A stretch of DNA of 5,433 nucleotides from Aeromicrobium sp. (GTDB taxonomy: Bacteria; Actinomycetota; Actinomycetes; Propionibacteriales; Nocardioidaceae). The stretch lies in the NCBI GenBank assembly GCA_023254755.1, contig JALRKU010000462.1, positions 1-5,433 on the forward strand. The letters run 5' to 3'. Both the position numbers and the translations under genes were made by a program. The notes under the pieces are model-generated. The model was given only the letters and a program-made list of their open reading frames with translations. It searched no databases and had not been told where the DNA came from. Of the stretch, positions 1-5,430 are shown one piece after another (within the stretch, counting starts at the first letter, position 1; each line of letters starts with the position of its first letter).

Positions 1-491
1 GCCACGTAGAGGGTCCACGGCGCGAACCCCAGGAGGGGCAACTGCAGCCAGAAGAAGAACTCGAACCCCGGGTTGCACTTGTGCCGGAGCGCGGTCCCGA
101 AGTTCATGTACTCGCTCGAGTGGTGCGCCTGGTGCCCCGCCCAGGCGATGTTGACCCGGTGGCTGAAGCGGTGGTGCCAGTAGTAGCCGAGATCGACCCC
201 CAGCAGCACGAGCACCCAGTACCACCACGTGTCGGTCGGGAGCTCCCAGAGCGCGAGGTAGGCGAACACGGCCGTGAAGCCGAAGAAGGTCACGACCTTG
301 AACGCCGTGAGGAAGATCAGCGACAGCACGCCCATCGAGATCGACGCCCGCGCGTCCTTCATCGCGTACCCGGTGGTGTTGTCGTCGTGGTCGAGCCACT
401 TCAGGGCTGCGAGCTCGATGACGATCGTGAGCACGAAGAACGGGGCCGCGTACGTGACGGGGTTCTTCAGCGGGTCGAGCAGGTCCTCCAC
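1..491 (-). CDS. Sterol desaturase / fatty acid hydroxylase family membrane protein (C-terminus beyond the left edge)
   Basis: The first 163 residues are present and the rest lies left of base 1. Seen: hydrophobic segments at about residues 14-33, 53-82 and 88-104, then two histidine clusters, HHRFSH (106-111, containing HxxxH) and HQAHH (120-124, HxxHH), followed by MNFGTALRH. In this integral-membrane di-iron superfamily (sterol desaturases, fatty acid hydroxylases, alkylglycerol monooxygenase) such clusters bind two irons for O2-dependent hydroxylation or desaturation of a lipid. A further HxxHH cluster is expected in the missing part. The GTG start at 491 is chosen because AAGGAG (501-506) lies 9 nt upstream and an in-frame stop lies upstream in the gap. 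It is divergent from the TetR gene and shares its putative operator region. The exact substrate cannot be read from the sequence. Confidence 0.88.
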   Translation of the reverse strand, partial: MEDLLDPLKNPVTYAAPFFVLTIVIELAALKWLDHDDNTTGYAMKDARASISMGVLSLIFLTAFKVVTFFGFTAVFAYLALWELPTDTWWYWVLVLLGVDLGYYWHHRFSHRVNIAWAGHQAHHSSEYMNFGTALRHKCNPGFEFFFWLQLPLLGFAPWTLYV

Positions 492-500
492 GCCGAGGGT

Positions 501-506
501 CTCCTT
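501..506 (-). promoter_or_regulatory. Ribosome binding site of the hydroxylase gene
   Basis: On the minus strand AAGGAG lies 9 nt before the GTG at 491. It is a near-ideal Shine-Dalgarno match and decides that start. No ATG occurs in this frame between the upstream in-frame stop (about 534) and the GTG. Confidence 0.75.
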
Positions 507-512
507 CGGATC

Positions 513-518
513 AAGATA
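513..518 (-). promoter_or_regulatory. Possible -10 box of the hydroxylase gene
   Basis: The minus strand reads TATCTT, fitting the actinobacterial TANNNT pattern. Transcription would start near base 506, giving a leader of about 15 nt that begins almost at the Shine-Dalgarno sequence. No good -35 is seen at the right distance. The box overlaps the left outer arm of the inverted repeat at 515-551, so a bound repressor would cover it. Tentative. Confidence 0.35.
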
Positions 519-551
519 TGACTTCTCGGTAAGTTACCATGTGTTCATATC
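515..551. promoter_or_regulatory. Nested inverted repeat, candidate TetR operator
   Basis: Outer arms are GATATGA (515-521) and TCATATC (545-551), a perfect 7-bp inverted repeat. Inner arms are GGTAA (528-532) and TTACC (534-538), perfect around G533. Both pairs share the same centre, base 533, so 12 of 18 opposed positions pair. The element sits in the 78-bp gap between the hydroxylase gene and tetR. It overlaps the predicted -35 of tetR (534-539) and the predicted -10 of the hydroxylase gene (513-518). TetR-family repressors usually bind such dyads in divergent gaps and control both themselves and the neighbour. That this TetR binds here is inferred from position and symmetry. Confidence 0.7.
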
Positions 552-563
552 GCCCGCTAGAGT
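534..563 (+). promoter_or_regulatory. Promoter of tetR, apparently leaderless
   Basis: TTACCA (534-539, four of six matches to TTGACA) is followed after 18 bp by TAGAGT (558-563, TANNNT). Six bases later comes ATG at 570, so the expected transcription start coincides with the A of ATG. No Shine-Dalgarno sequence precedes the gene. Leaderless mRNAs are common in Actinobacteria. The -35 overlaps the inner right arm of the dyad at 515-551, which fits autorepression. Confidence 0.6.
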
Positions 564-569
564 GTGGCC

Positions 570-1196
570 ATGGCTCCTCGACCGAACGCCGGGACCAAGG
601 GCGTGCCTCGCGCCGAGCGCGAGCAGCAGATCCTCGACGTCGCGTCGATCGCGTTCGGGACGGTGGGCTTCGCCGCCACCAACATCGCCGACGTGGCCCG
701 CGACGCCGGCATCTCCAAGCCGCTGATCTACAACTACTTCGGCTCCAAGGAGGGCCTCTTCGCCGCCTGCCTCGACGCGTCGGCCGACCTGCTCGCCACC
801 GAGATCGAGCGCATCGCACGCGGCGACGCGGTCGGCATCGAGCGCGGCCTGCTCACCCTGGCCGGCATGTTCGAGGTGCTGGAGGACCGGCGGCACGTGT
901 GGCGGCTGCTGCACGACCCGAGCGCGCCCACGACCGGACGCATCGCCGAGGTCGTGCGCACGCACGCCGCGCGCATCGACAAGCTGGCCCACGAGGGGGT
1001 GCACGAGCTGCTCGCGCTCGCGGGCGTCGACGACGAGCGCGACGTGTCGGCGATGACCGCCACCTGGCTCGGCATCGTCGACTCGCTGATCGACTGGTGG
1101 GTGGCCCATCCGGACGAGGACGCCGCGGCCATGACCGAGCGCGCCAGCCGGCTCGCCGTCGCCCTGCTGTCCGACGGGCAGCGAGGCGAGGCGTGA
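570..1196 (+). CDS. TetR/AcrR-family transcriptional regulator
   Basis: This is a 208-residue protein, a normal TetR length. The N-terminal DNA-binding domain spans about residues 14-62: ERE-QQILDVASIAF, GFAATNIADVARDAGIS, then PLIYNYFGSKEGLF, the recognition helix and following segment typical of the family. The remainder is an all-helical ligand-binding and dimerisation domain with little family-wide conservation, so the ligand is unknown. ATG570 is preferred over GTG564 because neither has a Shine-Dalgarno sequence and ATG570 sits at the expected transcription start of the TAGAGT box. Its stop overlaps the start of the dehydrogenase gene (GTGA, 4 bp), so the two are an operon. The likely role is sensing a lipid-like substrate and repressing itself and the divergent hydroxylase gene (inference). 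Confidence 0.93.
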   Translation: MAPRPNAGTKGVPRAEREQQILDVASIAFGTVGFAATNIADVARDAGISKPLIYNYFGSKEGLFAACLDASADLLATEIERIARGDAVGIERGLLTLAGMFEVLEDRRHVWRLLHDPSAPTTGRIAEVVRTHAARIDKLAHEGVHELLALAGVDDERDVSAMTATWLGIVDSLIDWWVAHPDEDAAAMTERASRLAVALLSDGQRGEA

Positions 1197-1996
1197 GGGC
1201 GCACGGCCAGGTCGTCGTGATCACCGGCTCGTCGAGCGGCATCGGCGCCGCGGCCGCCCGACAGCTCGCCGAGCGCGGCGCGACGGTCTGCCTGCTGGCC
1301 CGCCGTGCCGGCGCGCTCGACGCCGCGGTGTCCGACATCCGTGCTCGCGGCGGCGACGCCCACGCGTACCCCGTCGACCTGACCGACGACGCCGCGACGA
1401 CCGACGTGGCGCGGCGCCTGCTCGCCGACCACGGCCGGGTCGACACCCTGGTCAACAACGCGGGGCGGTCGATCCGCCGGCCGATCCGCGAGTCGCTCGA
1501 CCGGGTCCACGACCACGAGCGGGTCCTAGCGGTCAACTACCTCGGCGCGGTGCGCCTCACCCACGCCCTGCTGCCCTCGATGCTCGACCACGGCCGCGGC
1601 CACGTGGTGTTCAGCTCGACCATGTCGACGCAGCTGCCCGTCCCCCTGTTCTCGGCCTACCTGGCCAGCAAGAGCGCGCTCGAGTCCTACGCACGGTCGC
1701 TCACGGCCGAGCTGGGCACGTCCGGCATCACCACGACGGTCGTTCACTTCCCGATGGTGCGCACCGAGATGTCGGGTGCCACCGAGATCTACTCGGCGAT
1801 GCGCATGATGGACGCCGAGCGCGCCGGCGGCTGGCTGGTCAAGGCCGTCGTCGACCGACCGACCCGCGTGACGAGCCTGTCCGGTGCCGTGGCGCAGGCC
1901 GGGATGTCGGTGCTTCCCGGCGTCCTGATCAAGGTCTCGGCGCCGCTGTTCCGGCGCATGGACCGCGACCTGGCCCGCCGGTCGCAGCGCAGCTGA
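1193..1996 (+). CDS. SDR-family NAD(P)-dependent oxidoreductase
   Basis: This is a 267-residue classical short-chain dehydrogenase/reductase. Seen: dinucleotide-binding TGSSSGIG (11-18), Asp62 in PVDLTD, NNAG (88-91), structural Asn115, catalytic Ser around 141-142, and Tyr156/Lys160 in YLASK. Arg37-Arg38 after the second strand suggest NADP(H) preference. The Ser-Tyr spacing is 14, one more than the commonest 13. After the core comes a hydrophobic, then basic, tail (about 226-265) that may associate with membrane. The GTG start overlaps the tetR stop by 4 bp and is preceded by a purine-rich GCGAGGCGAGG stretch, so it is probably translationally coupled. With the divergent hydroxylase it could oxidise or reduce a hydroxylated lipid or sterol; this pathway link is inference from context, and the substrate is not readable. 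Confidence 0.93.
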   Translation: MRAHGQVVVITGSSSGIGAAAARQLAERGATVCLLARRAGALDAAVSDIRARGGDAHAYPVDLTDDAATTDVARRLLADHGRVDTLVNNAGRSIRRPIRESLDRVHDHERVLAVNYLGAVRLTHALLPSMLDHGRGHVVFSSTMSTQLPVPLFSAYLASKSALESYARSLTAELGTSGITTTVVHFPMVRTEMSGATEIYSAMRMMDAERAGGWLVKAVVDRPTRVTSLSGAVAQAGMSVLPGVLIKVSAPLFRRMDRDLARRSQRS

Positions 1997-2001
1997 GCCA
2001 C

Positions 2002-2007
2002 TACGCT
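2002..2007 (+). promoter_or_regulatory. -10 box of a leaderless promoter for the cyclase gene
   Basis: TACGCT (TANNNT) lies exactly six bases before ATG2014, the same geometry as TAGAGT before ATG570. The 17-bp gap after the dehydrogenase stop holds no Shine-Dalgarno sequence. A -35 is poor (GTCGCA at 1981-1986, 15-bp spacer). It could give the cyclase its own expression besides read-through from the tetR-SDR operon. Confidence 0.45.
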
Positions 2008-2013
2008 GCCGCC

Positions 2014-3345
2014 ATGCACCAGCTCCCGCACGCCGGCTGGCTGCTCCGGCTCGAGGAGCAGCTGCGCCGGCCGCTGATCGAGCGGGCCGCCTCCATCATG
2101 GCGGCGTTCAGCGTCGTGCAGCTCGCGGCGTCGATCCCCAGCACGTGGCTGGTCGAGCGCTCCGGCCAGGTGCACATGGGCCTGTTCGGCACGATCGTCG
2201 TCGCCGGCGCCGTCGAGCTGGTGCTCGCCGCGCTGGTGCTGCGCTGGCTCGCCCCGCGCGACCCCGAGGGGCTCACGCGCACCAGCCGGGCCGTCATGAC
2301 GACGATCGCGATCGGCTACGGGTCGTTCGGCGTGGCGATCGCGTACGGCTTCGGGTTCTGGGCCTCGCCCTTCCTGCTGTTCCCCGCGGTCAACGCGCTG
2401 CTCGTGGGGATCGTGTTCAGCCGCCACTACGGCGTGATCTCGGTGGTGGCGTCGGTCGCCGGGACCTCGGTGCTGGAGCTGCTGCGGGTCGACGGCCACG
2501 TGCCCTACGCGCCCGCGCTGATCGACGACTCCGTGCAGGGTTCCGGGACCCTCGAGCGGGTCATCGGCACCGGCGGGCCGCTGCTCGTCTTCGTCGTGCT
2601 CACCGTGAGCCTGGCGTTCGGGATGCTCCGGGTCGTCGACGACCAGCGGCGGGCGCTGGCTCGCACGCACGAGATGATCCGCCGCTACGTCCCCGAGCAG
2701 GTCGTCGACGCGGTGCTGGTGCACGGCGACACCTCGACCCGGCTCCAGCGCCGCAAGCTCACCGTGTTCTTCTCCGACGTCGTCGGCTTCACCGAGACCA
2801 CCGAGCGCATGGAGCCCGAGGAGCTCGAGGTCGTGGTGGGCGAGTACTTCTCCGAGATGGCCCGCATCGCGAGCACGCACGACGGCACGATCGACGAGCT
2901 GGTCGGCGACGCCGTGCTGATCTTCTTCGGCGCACCCGTCGCGACGACCGACCGCGACCACGCGCTGCGGGCGGTGCGGATGGCCGTCGAGATGCAGGAG
3001 GCGGTCGAGCTGCTGAACCAGCGGTGGGAGCGCGCCGGCATCGACGCGCGGTTCCGGATCCGGATGGGCATCAACACCGGCGTCGTCGCGGTCGGCAACG
3101 TGGGCTCCGGGGCCCGCCAGAAGTACGCGGCGCTGGGGCGGGCGGTCAACCTCGCGGCGAGGATCCAGACGCACAGTGCGCCCGGGCAGGTGCTGCTCAG
3201 CCGCGCCACCTGGCTGCTGGTCCGCGACGAGGTGCCCTGCGAGCTGGTCGACACGGTCGAGCTCAAGGGCATCGGCCACCCGGTCGAGCTCTACACCGTC
3301 GCGGACGCCGCCGCTGGGCATCGGGACGGGGCGCTGGGCGAGTAG
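2014..3345 (+). CDS. Membrane-anchored class III adenylate/guanylate cyclase
   Basis: This is a 443-residue protein. The N-terminal half has about six hydrophobic helices (roughly 26-46, 55-80, 93-112, 115-135, 139-157, 187-206). A linker with [13 protein letters not shown] (223-235) leads to one cyclase catalytic domain (about 245-430). Metal-binding Asp255 (FSDVVGFT) and Asp299 (VGDAV) are present, as are the transition-state pair Asn379 and Arg383 (VNLAARI). The position that is Lys in canonical adenylate cyclases is Glu295 (IDELVGD), and the second purine-contacting position (Asp/Thr) is Ala372 (KYAALG). Glu at the first site is a guanylate cyclase trait, but its Cys partner is absent. 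Such cyclases act as homodimers. The product (cAMP, cGMP or other) is uncertain and the stimulus is unknown. It lies 17 bp after the dehydrogenase gene and may be partly co-transcribed with it. Confidence 0.92.
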   Translation: MHQLPHAGWLLRLEEQLRRPLIERAASIMAAFSVVQLAASIPSTWLVERSGQVHMGLFGTIVVAGAVELVLAALVLRWLAPRDPEGLTRTSRAVMTTIAIGYGSFGVAIAYGFGFWASPFLLFPAVNALLVGIVFSRHYGVISVVASVAGTSVLELLRVDGHVPYAPALIDDSVQGSGTLERVIGTGGPLLVFVVLTVSLAFGMLRVVDDQRRALARTHEMIRRYVPEQVVDAVLVHGDTSTRLQRRKLTVFFSDVVGFTETTERMEPEELEVVVGEYFSEMARIASTHDGTIDELVGDAVLIFFGAPVATTDRDHALRAVRMAVEMQEAVELLNQRWERAGIDARFRIRMGINTGVVAVGNVGSGARQKYAALGRAVNLAARIQTHSAPGQVLLSRATWLLVRDEVPCELVDTVELKGIGHPVELYTVADAAAGHRDGALGE

Positions 3346-3348
3346 CAT
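3343..3348 (+). promoter_or_regulatory. Weak candidate -10 box upstream of vdh
   Basis: TAGCAT fits TANNNT and overlaps the cyclase stop codon (3343-3345). It would give a leader of roughly 80 nt before vdh. No convincing -35 is visible. The 91-bp gap (3346-3436) is strikingly C-rich on the coding strand, with no strong hairpin and no clear terminator. Low confidence. Confidence 0.2.
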
Positions 3349-3436
3349 CTCGTGTCGAGCCCACCACCCCCGGGCTCCGCCCAGGTCCAGGCACCACCTC
3401 CGCCACCGACCGCCACCTCGACGAAAGAGCACCACC

Positions 3437-4513
3437 GTGACCCCACCGTCCGCGTTCGGCACCCACCACGAGCAGGTCGTCTTCTGCCACGACGAGGCCA
3501 GCGGCCTCAAGGCGATCATCGGCATCTACTCCACGGCGCTCGGTCCCGCCCTCGGCGGCACCCGCTTCTACCCCTACGGCAGCGAGGCCGACGCCCTGCA
3601 GGACGTCCTCAACCTCAGCCAGGGCATGGCCTACAAGAACGCCCTCGCCGGACTCGACCTCGGCGGCGGCAAGGCCGTCATCATCGGCGATCCGACCACC
3701 GACAAGTCGGAGGCGCTGCTGCGCGCCTACGGCCGCTTCGTCCAGAGCCTCGCCGGCCGCTACCTCACGGCGTGCGACGTGGGCACCTACAGCGTCGACA
3801 TGGACGTCATCGCGCGGGAGTGCGACTTCGTCACGGGTCGCACCGTGGAGCACGGCGGTGCCGGCGACTCCTCGGTCCTCACGGCGTTCGGCGTGTTCCA
3901 GGGCATGCGGGCCAGCGCGCAGCACGTGTGGGGGGAGCCCAGCCTCGCGGGCCGCACGGTCGGCATCGCCGGTGTCGGCAAGGTCGGCAAGCACCTGACC
4001 CGCCACCTGCTCGAGGACGGCGCGACGGTCGTCGTCACCGATCCGTACGCCCCCGCGCTCGAGGCCGTCACCACGGCTCACCCCGAGGTGCGGGTCGTCC
4101 CCGACGTCGCCGCGCTGGTGCGCGAGCCGCTCGACGTGTACGCGCCGTGCGCGCTCGGCGGGGCGCTCGACGACGAGGTGGTCGAGGTCCTGCGGGCCCG
4201 CATCGTGTGCGGTGCCGCCAACAACCAGCTGGCCCACGACGGCATCGAGAAGCGCGTCGCCGAGCGCGGCATCGTCTACGCGCCCGACTACTGCGTGAAC
4301 TCCGGCGGCGTCATCCAGGTGGCCGACGAGCTCGACCCGGCCGGCTTCGACTTCGACCGCGCGAAGGCTCGCGCCACCGGCATCTTCGCCACGACGCTCG
4401 AGGTCCTGGAGCGCGCCGCCCTCGACGGCCTGCCGCCCTCGATCGCCGCCGACCGCCTCGCCGAGCAGCGCATGCGTGACGTCGGCCGCCTCCGCAGCCT
4501 CTACCTGCGCTGA
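3437..4513 (+). CDS. vdh: Valine (branched-chain amino acid) dehydrogenase
   Basis: This is a 358-residue member of the Glu/Leu/Phe/Val dehydrogenase family. It catalyses NAD-dependent oxidative deamination of valine, leucine and isoleucine to 2-oxo acids plus ammonium. This feeds branched-chain catabolism and supplies acyl-CoA starter units for branched fatty acids. Seen: [13 protein letters not shown] (35-47), substrate-binding Lys67 (MAYKNAL), catalytic Lys79 ([10 protein letters not shown]), Asp114 (TACDVGTY), nucleotide loop GVGKVG (179-184) with Asp202 after the next strand indicating [13 protein letters not shown] (235-244), GAANNQLA (259-266) and [13 protein letters not shown] (287-299). 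The whole closely resembles Streptomyces Vdh as I recall it. GTG3437 is the only start in the gap, with AAAGAG a few bases before it. No neighbour of the bkd catabolic complex is in view. A 21-bp tandem repeat begins at its stop codon. Confidence 0.95.
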   Translation: MTPPSAFGTHHEQVVFCHDEASGLKAIIGIYSTALGPALGGTRFYPYGSEADALQDVLNLSQGMAYKNALAGLDLGGGKAVIIGDPTTDKSEALLRAYGRFVQSLAGRYLTACDVGTYSVDMDVIARECDFVTGRTVEHGGAGDSSVLTAFGVFQGMRASAQHVWGEPSLAGRTVGIAGVGKVGKHLTRHLLEDGATVVVTDPYAPALEAVTTAHPEVRVVPDVAALVREPLDVYAPCALGGALDDEVVEVLRARIVCGAANNQLAHDGIEKRVAERGIVYAPDYCVNSGGVIQVADELDPAGFDFDRAKARATGIFATTLEVLERAALDGLPPSIAADRLAEQRMRDVGRLRSLYLR

Positions 4514-4588
4514 CGAGTCACGCGTTTCCGCTCACGAGTCACTCGTTTCCGCTGACGAGTCGCCGGTTTCAGATGAGGAGTCACGGGC
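4511..4588. repeat. 21-bp tandem repeat, about 3.7 imperfect copies, starting at the vdh stop
   Basis: Copies begin at 4511, 4532, 4553 and 4574 with the pattern TSACGAGTCAC-SSGTTTCMGM; the fourth is partial and diverges after GAGTCACGGG. Copies 1 and 2 differ at only two positions. The first TGA is the vdh stop codon itself. Copy 2 contains a perfect 13-bp palindrome, ACGAGT-C-ACTCGT (4534-4546); copy 1 has the same with one mismatch. Function unknown. It lies in the convergent gap between vdh and the GHKL gene. Confidence 0.8.
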
Positions 4589-4613
4589 GCGACGTTCGCG
4601 GCCAGCGACCACC

Positions 4614-4673
4614 CCGGAACGCAGCTGGCCGGAACCCAGCTGGCCGGAACGCAGCTAGTCGGAACGCAGCTGG
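4614..4673. repeat. 15-bp tandem repeat, four copies, entering the GHKL gene
   Basis: Copies at 4614, 4629, 4644 and 4659 follow YCGGAACSCAGCTRG, with one or two changes each. The last copy encodes the C-terminal residues Gln-Leu-Arg-Ser-Asp of the leftward GHKL-like protein, and the third copy contains its stop codon. On that strand each unit reads as Gln-Leu-Arg-Ser-Gly (or Asp). It looks like slippage expansion of the last codons into the 3' flank, or loss of a longer tail. Confidence 0.85.
4622..4642. terminator. Hairpin in the convergent gap, possible but weak bidirectional terminator
   Basis: CAGCTGG (4622-4628) and CCAGCTG (4636-4642) pair perfectly as a 7-bp stem with a 7-nt loop. 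The position just past both convergent genes suits a terminator, but no T-run follows on either strand, and the hairpin is a by-product of the palindromic CAGCTG core in the 15-bp repeats. Other fold registers are possible. Confidence 0.3.
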
Positions 4674-5242
4674 ACGACGGCCGGCGAGGCGGTCGCGGCC
4701 CGCACCACGAGGCGCTCGAGACGGTCGCGGTCGACCTCGTCGCCCCACCACCGCACGGACGTCCCGGTGCCCTCGACCACGGTCAGCGGCACCGGGGCCC
4801 CGACGGGCTCGCCGTGGGCGTAGCGCGCACGGAACCCGACGCCGTCGGGCCGCCGGTTCTCGTGCTCGAGCCGCGGACTGAGCGCCGCGACCACCGAGAG
4901 ACCCCGGCGGTCCCGCCCGTCGGCCAGCACCGGAGGATCCTCGGCGGAGAAGAAGCGCAGGTCGGCCGTGGCCATGATCGGCTTGACGTGGAGCACGCCG
5001 CTGGCGTCGGGCCGCGTGTCGGTGCCGCGGCCGTCGTCGACGACCTCGACGGAGCCGTCGCCGTGCAGCACGACGTCGATCCGCCGCGTCAGCCCCTCGG
5101 TCGCCTCGTCGAGGGCGTACGCGAGGACCTCGAGCACGGCGTGCTCGGGGTCAGGGCACAACGCAGCGGCTCGTCGACGGACGTCGGCGAGATGGACGAC
5201 GTCGACCGGGGCTGACCAGTCGTGCGTCGTGACCAGCCTCAA
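4655..5242 (-). CDS. Free-standing GyrB/ParE-like GHKL ATPase domain protein, degenerate ATP site
   Basis: This 195-residue protein matches only the N-terminal ATPase domain of type II topoisomerase B subunits; the transducer and TOPRIM domains are absent. Seen in order: EVLAYALDEATEG (38-50; GyrB has EVVDN-x-IDEA), VVDDGRG (67-73; GyrB Asp73 motif), GRDRRGLSVVAALS (109-122; GyrB GLHGVGVSVVNALS) and GTSVRWW (160-166; GyrB GTMVRFW, Thr165). The catalytic-base Glu (38), Asp69 and Thr161 are kept. The Mg-binding Asn is Tyr42, and the middle glycine of the glycine loop is Arg112. It may bind a nucleotide weakly or serve as a non-enzymatic interaction domain (inference). The TTG start overlaps the DUF3073 stop (TTGA) and no better start follows soon, so the two are coupled. 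The amber stop lies in a 15-bp repeat. Confidence 0.78.
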   Translation of the reverse strand: MRLVTTHDWSAPVDVVHLADVRRRAAALCPDPEHAVLEVLAYALDEATEGLTRRIDVVLHGDGSVEVVDDGRGTDTRPDASGVLHVKPIMATADLRFFSAEDPPVLADGRDRRGLSVVAALSPRLEHENRRPDGVGFRARYAHGEPVGAPVPLTVVEGTGTSVRWWGDEVDRDRLERLVVRAATASPAVVQLRSD

Positions 5243-5415
5243 CTGGCGGCTGGGTCCTCGTACGACTCGGCGAGATCGGCGTACTGCTCGGGGATCGCGT
5301 CCCCTTCGTCGCCGTGGAGTTCCTTCTGCAGATCGTCGAAGTCCGTATCGAACGTACGGTACTTGAGGTTGCGTGCAACCTTCGTCTGCTTTGCCTTTGC
5401 ACGGCCGCGCCCCAT
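5239..5415 (-). CDS. DUF3073 family small protein
   Basis: This is a complete 58-residue protein. The very basic N-terminus MGRGRAKAKQTKVAR, followed by NLKYRTFDTDFDDLQKEL and an acidic tail (DEGDAIPEQYADLAESYED), is the signature of DUF3073, a family I know from Actinobacteria, of unknown function. The basic head could bind nucleic acid (inference). ATG5415 is preceded by GAGGGGG 9 nt away. Its TGA overlaps the TTG start of the GHKL gene, so they form one operon. From memory the family neighbours purM in mycobacteria (Rv0810c) and lies near purM and vdh in Streptomyces, which agrees with vdh being close here. Confidence 0.9.
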   Translation of the reverse strand: MGRGRAKAKQTKVARNLKYRTFDTDFDDLQKELHGDEGDAIPEQYADLAESYEDPAAS

Positions 5416-5423
5416 GGGTCCGA

Positions 5424-5430
5424 CCCCCTC
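5424..5430 (-). promoter_or_regulatory. Ribosome binding site of the DUF3073 gene
   Basis: On the minus strand GAGGGGG lies about 8-9 nt before ATG5415, fixing the start and giving the protein its conserved MGRGRAK beginning. The promoter lies beyond the right edge of the window. Confidence 0.7.

Noticed and set aside
539..1192. Long open frame upstream of, and in frame with, the dehydrogenase, starting at ATG539
   Set aside because: It is an Arg/Ala-rich shadow of the tetR gene in a high-GC context. The TetR frame has the real domain and the SDR start at GTG1193 has the motif-bearing N-terminus.
3371..3382. GGGC-TCC-GCCC hairpin after the cyclase as a terminator
   Set aside because: A 4-bp stem with no extension and no T-run cannot be supported.
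3352..3436. Leader peptide or attenuator before vdh
   Set aside because: GTG3352 opens a Pro/Ser-rich frame without runs of branched-chain codons, and no competing hairpins or T-run are visible.
1789..3525. 578-codon open frame on the minus strand opposite the cyclase
   Set aside because: It is an antisense shadow of a GC-rich gene, rich in Arg/His/Asp/Gly/Pro with no domain. The plus-strand frame carries the full cyclase signature.
4588..4600. Small hairpin CGCGA-CGT-TCGCG as a terminator
   Set aside because: A 5-bp stem with a 3-nt loop and no T-run is expected by chance in such GC-rich DNA.
4476..4658. Plus-strand reading frame of 60 codons overlapping the vdh end, with ADESxVS and PExSW repeats
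   Set aside because: Its repetitiveness only reflects the 21-bp and 15-bp DNA repeats. It starts inside vdh, has no Shine-Dalgarno sequence, and resembles no family I know.
4511..4673. CRISPR-like array
   Set aside because: The units are 21 and 15 bp in direct head-to-tail tandem with no unique spacers, and no cas genes are near.
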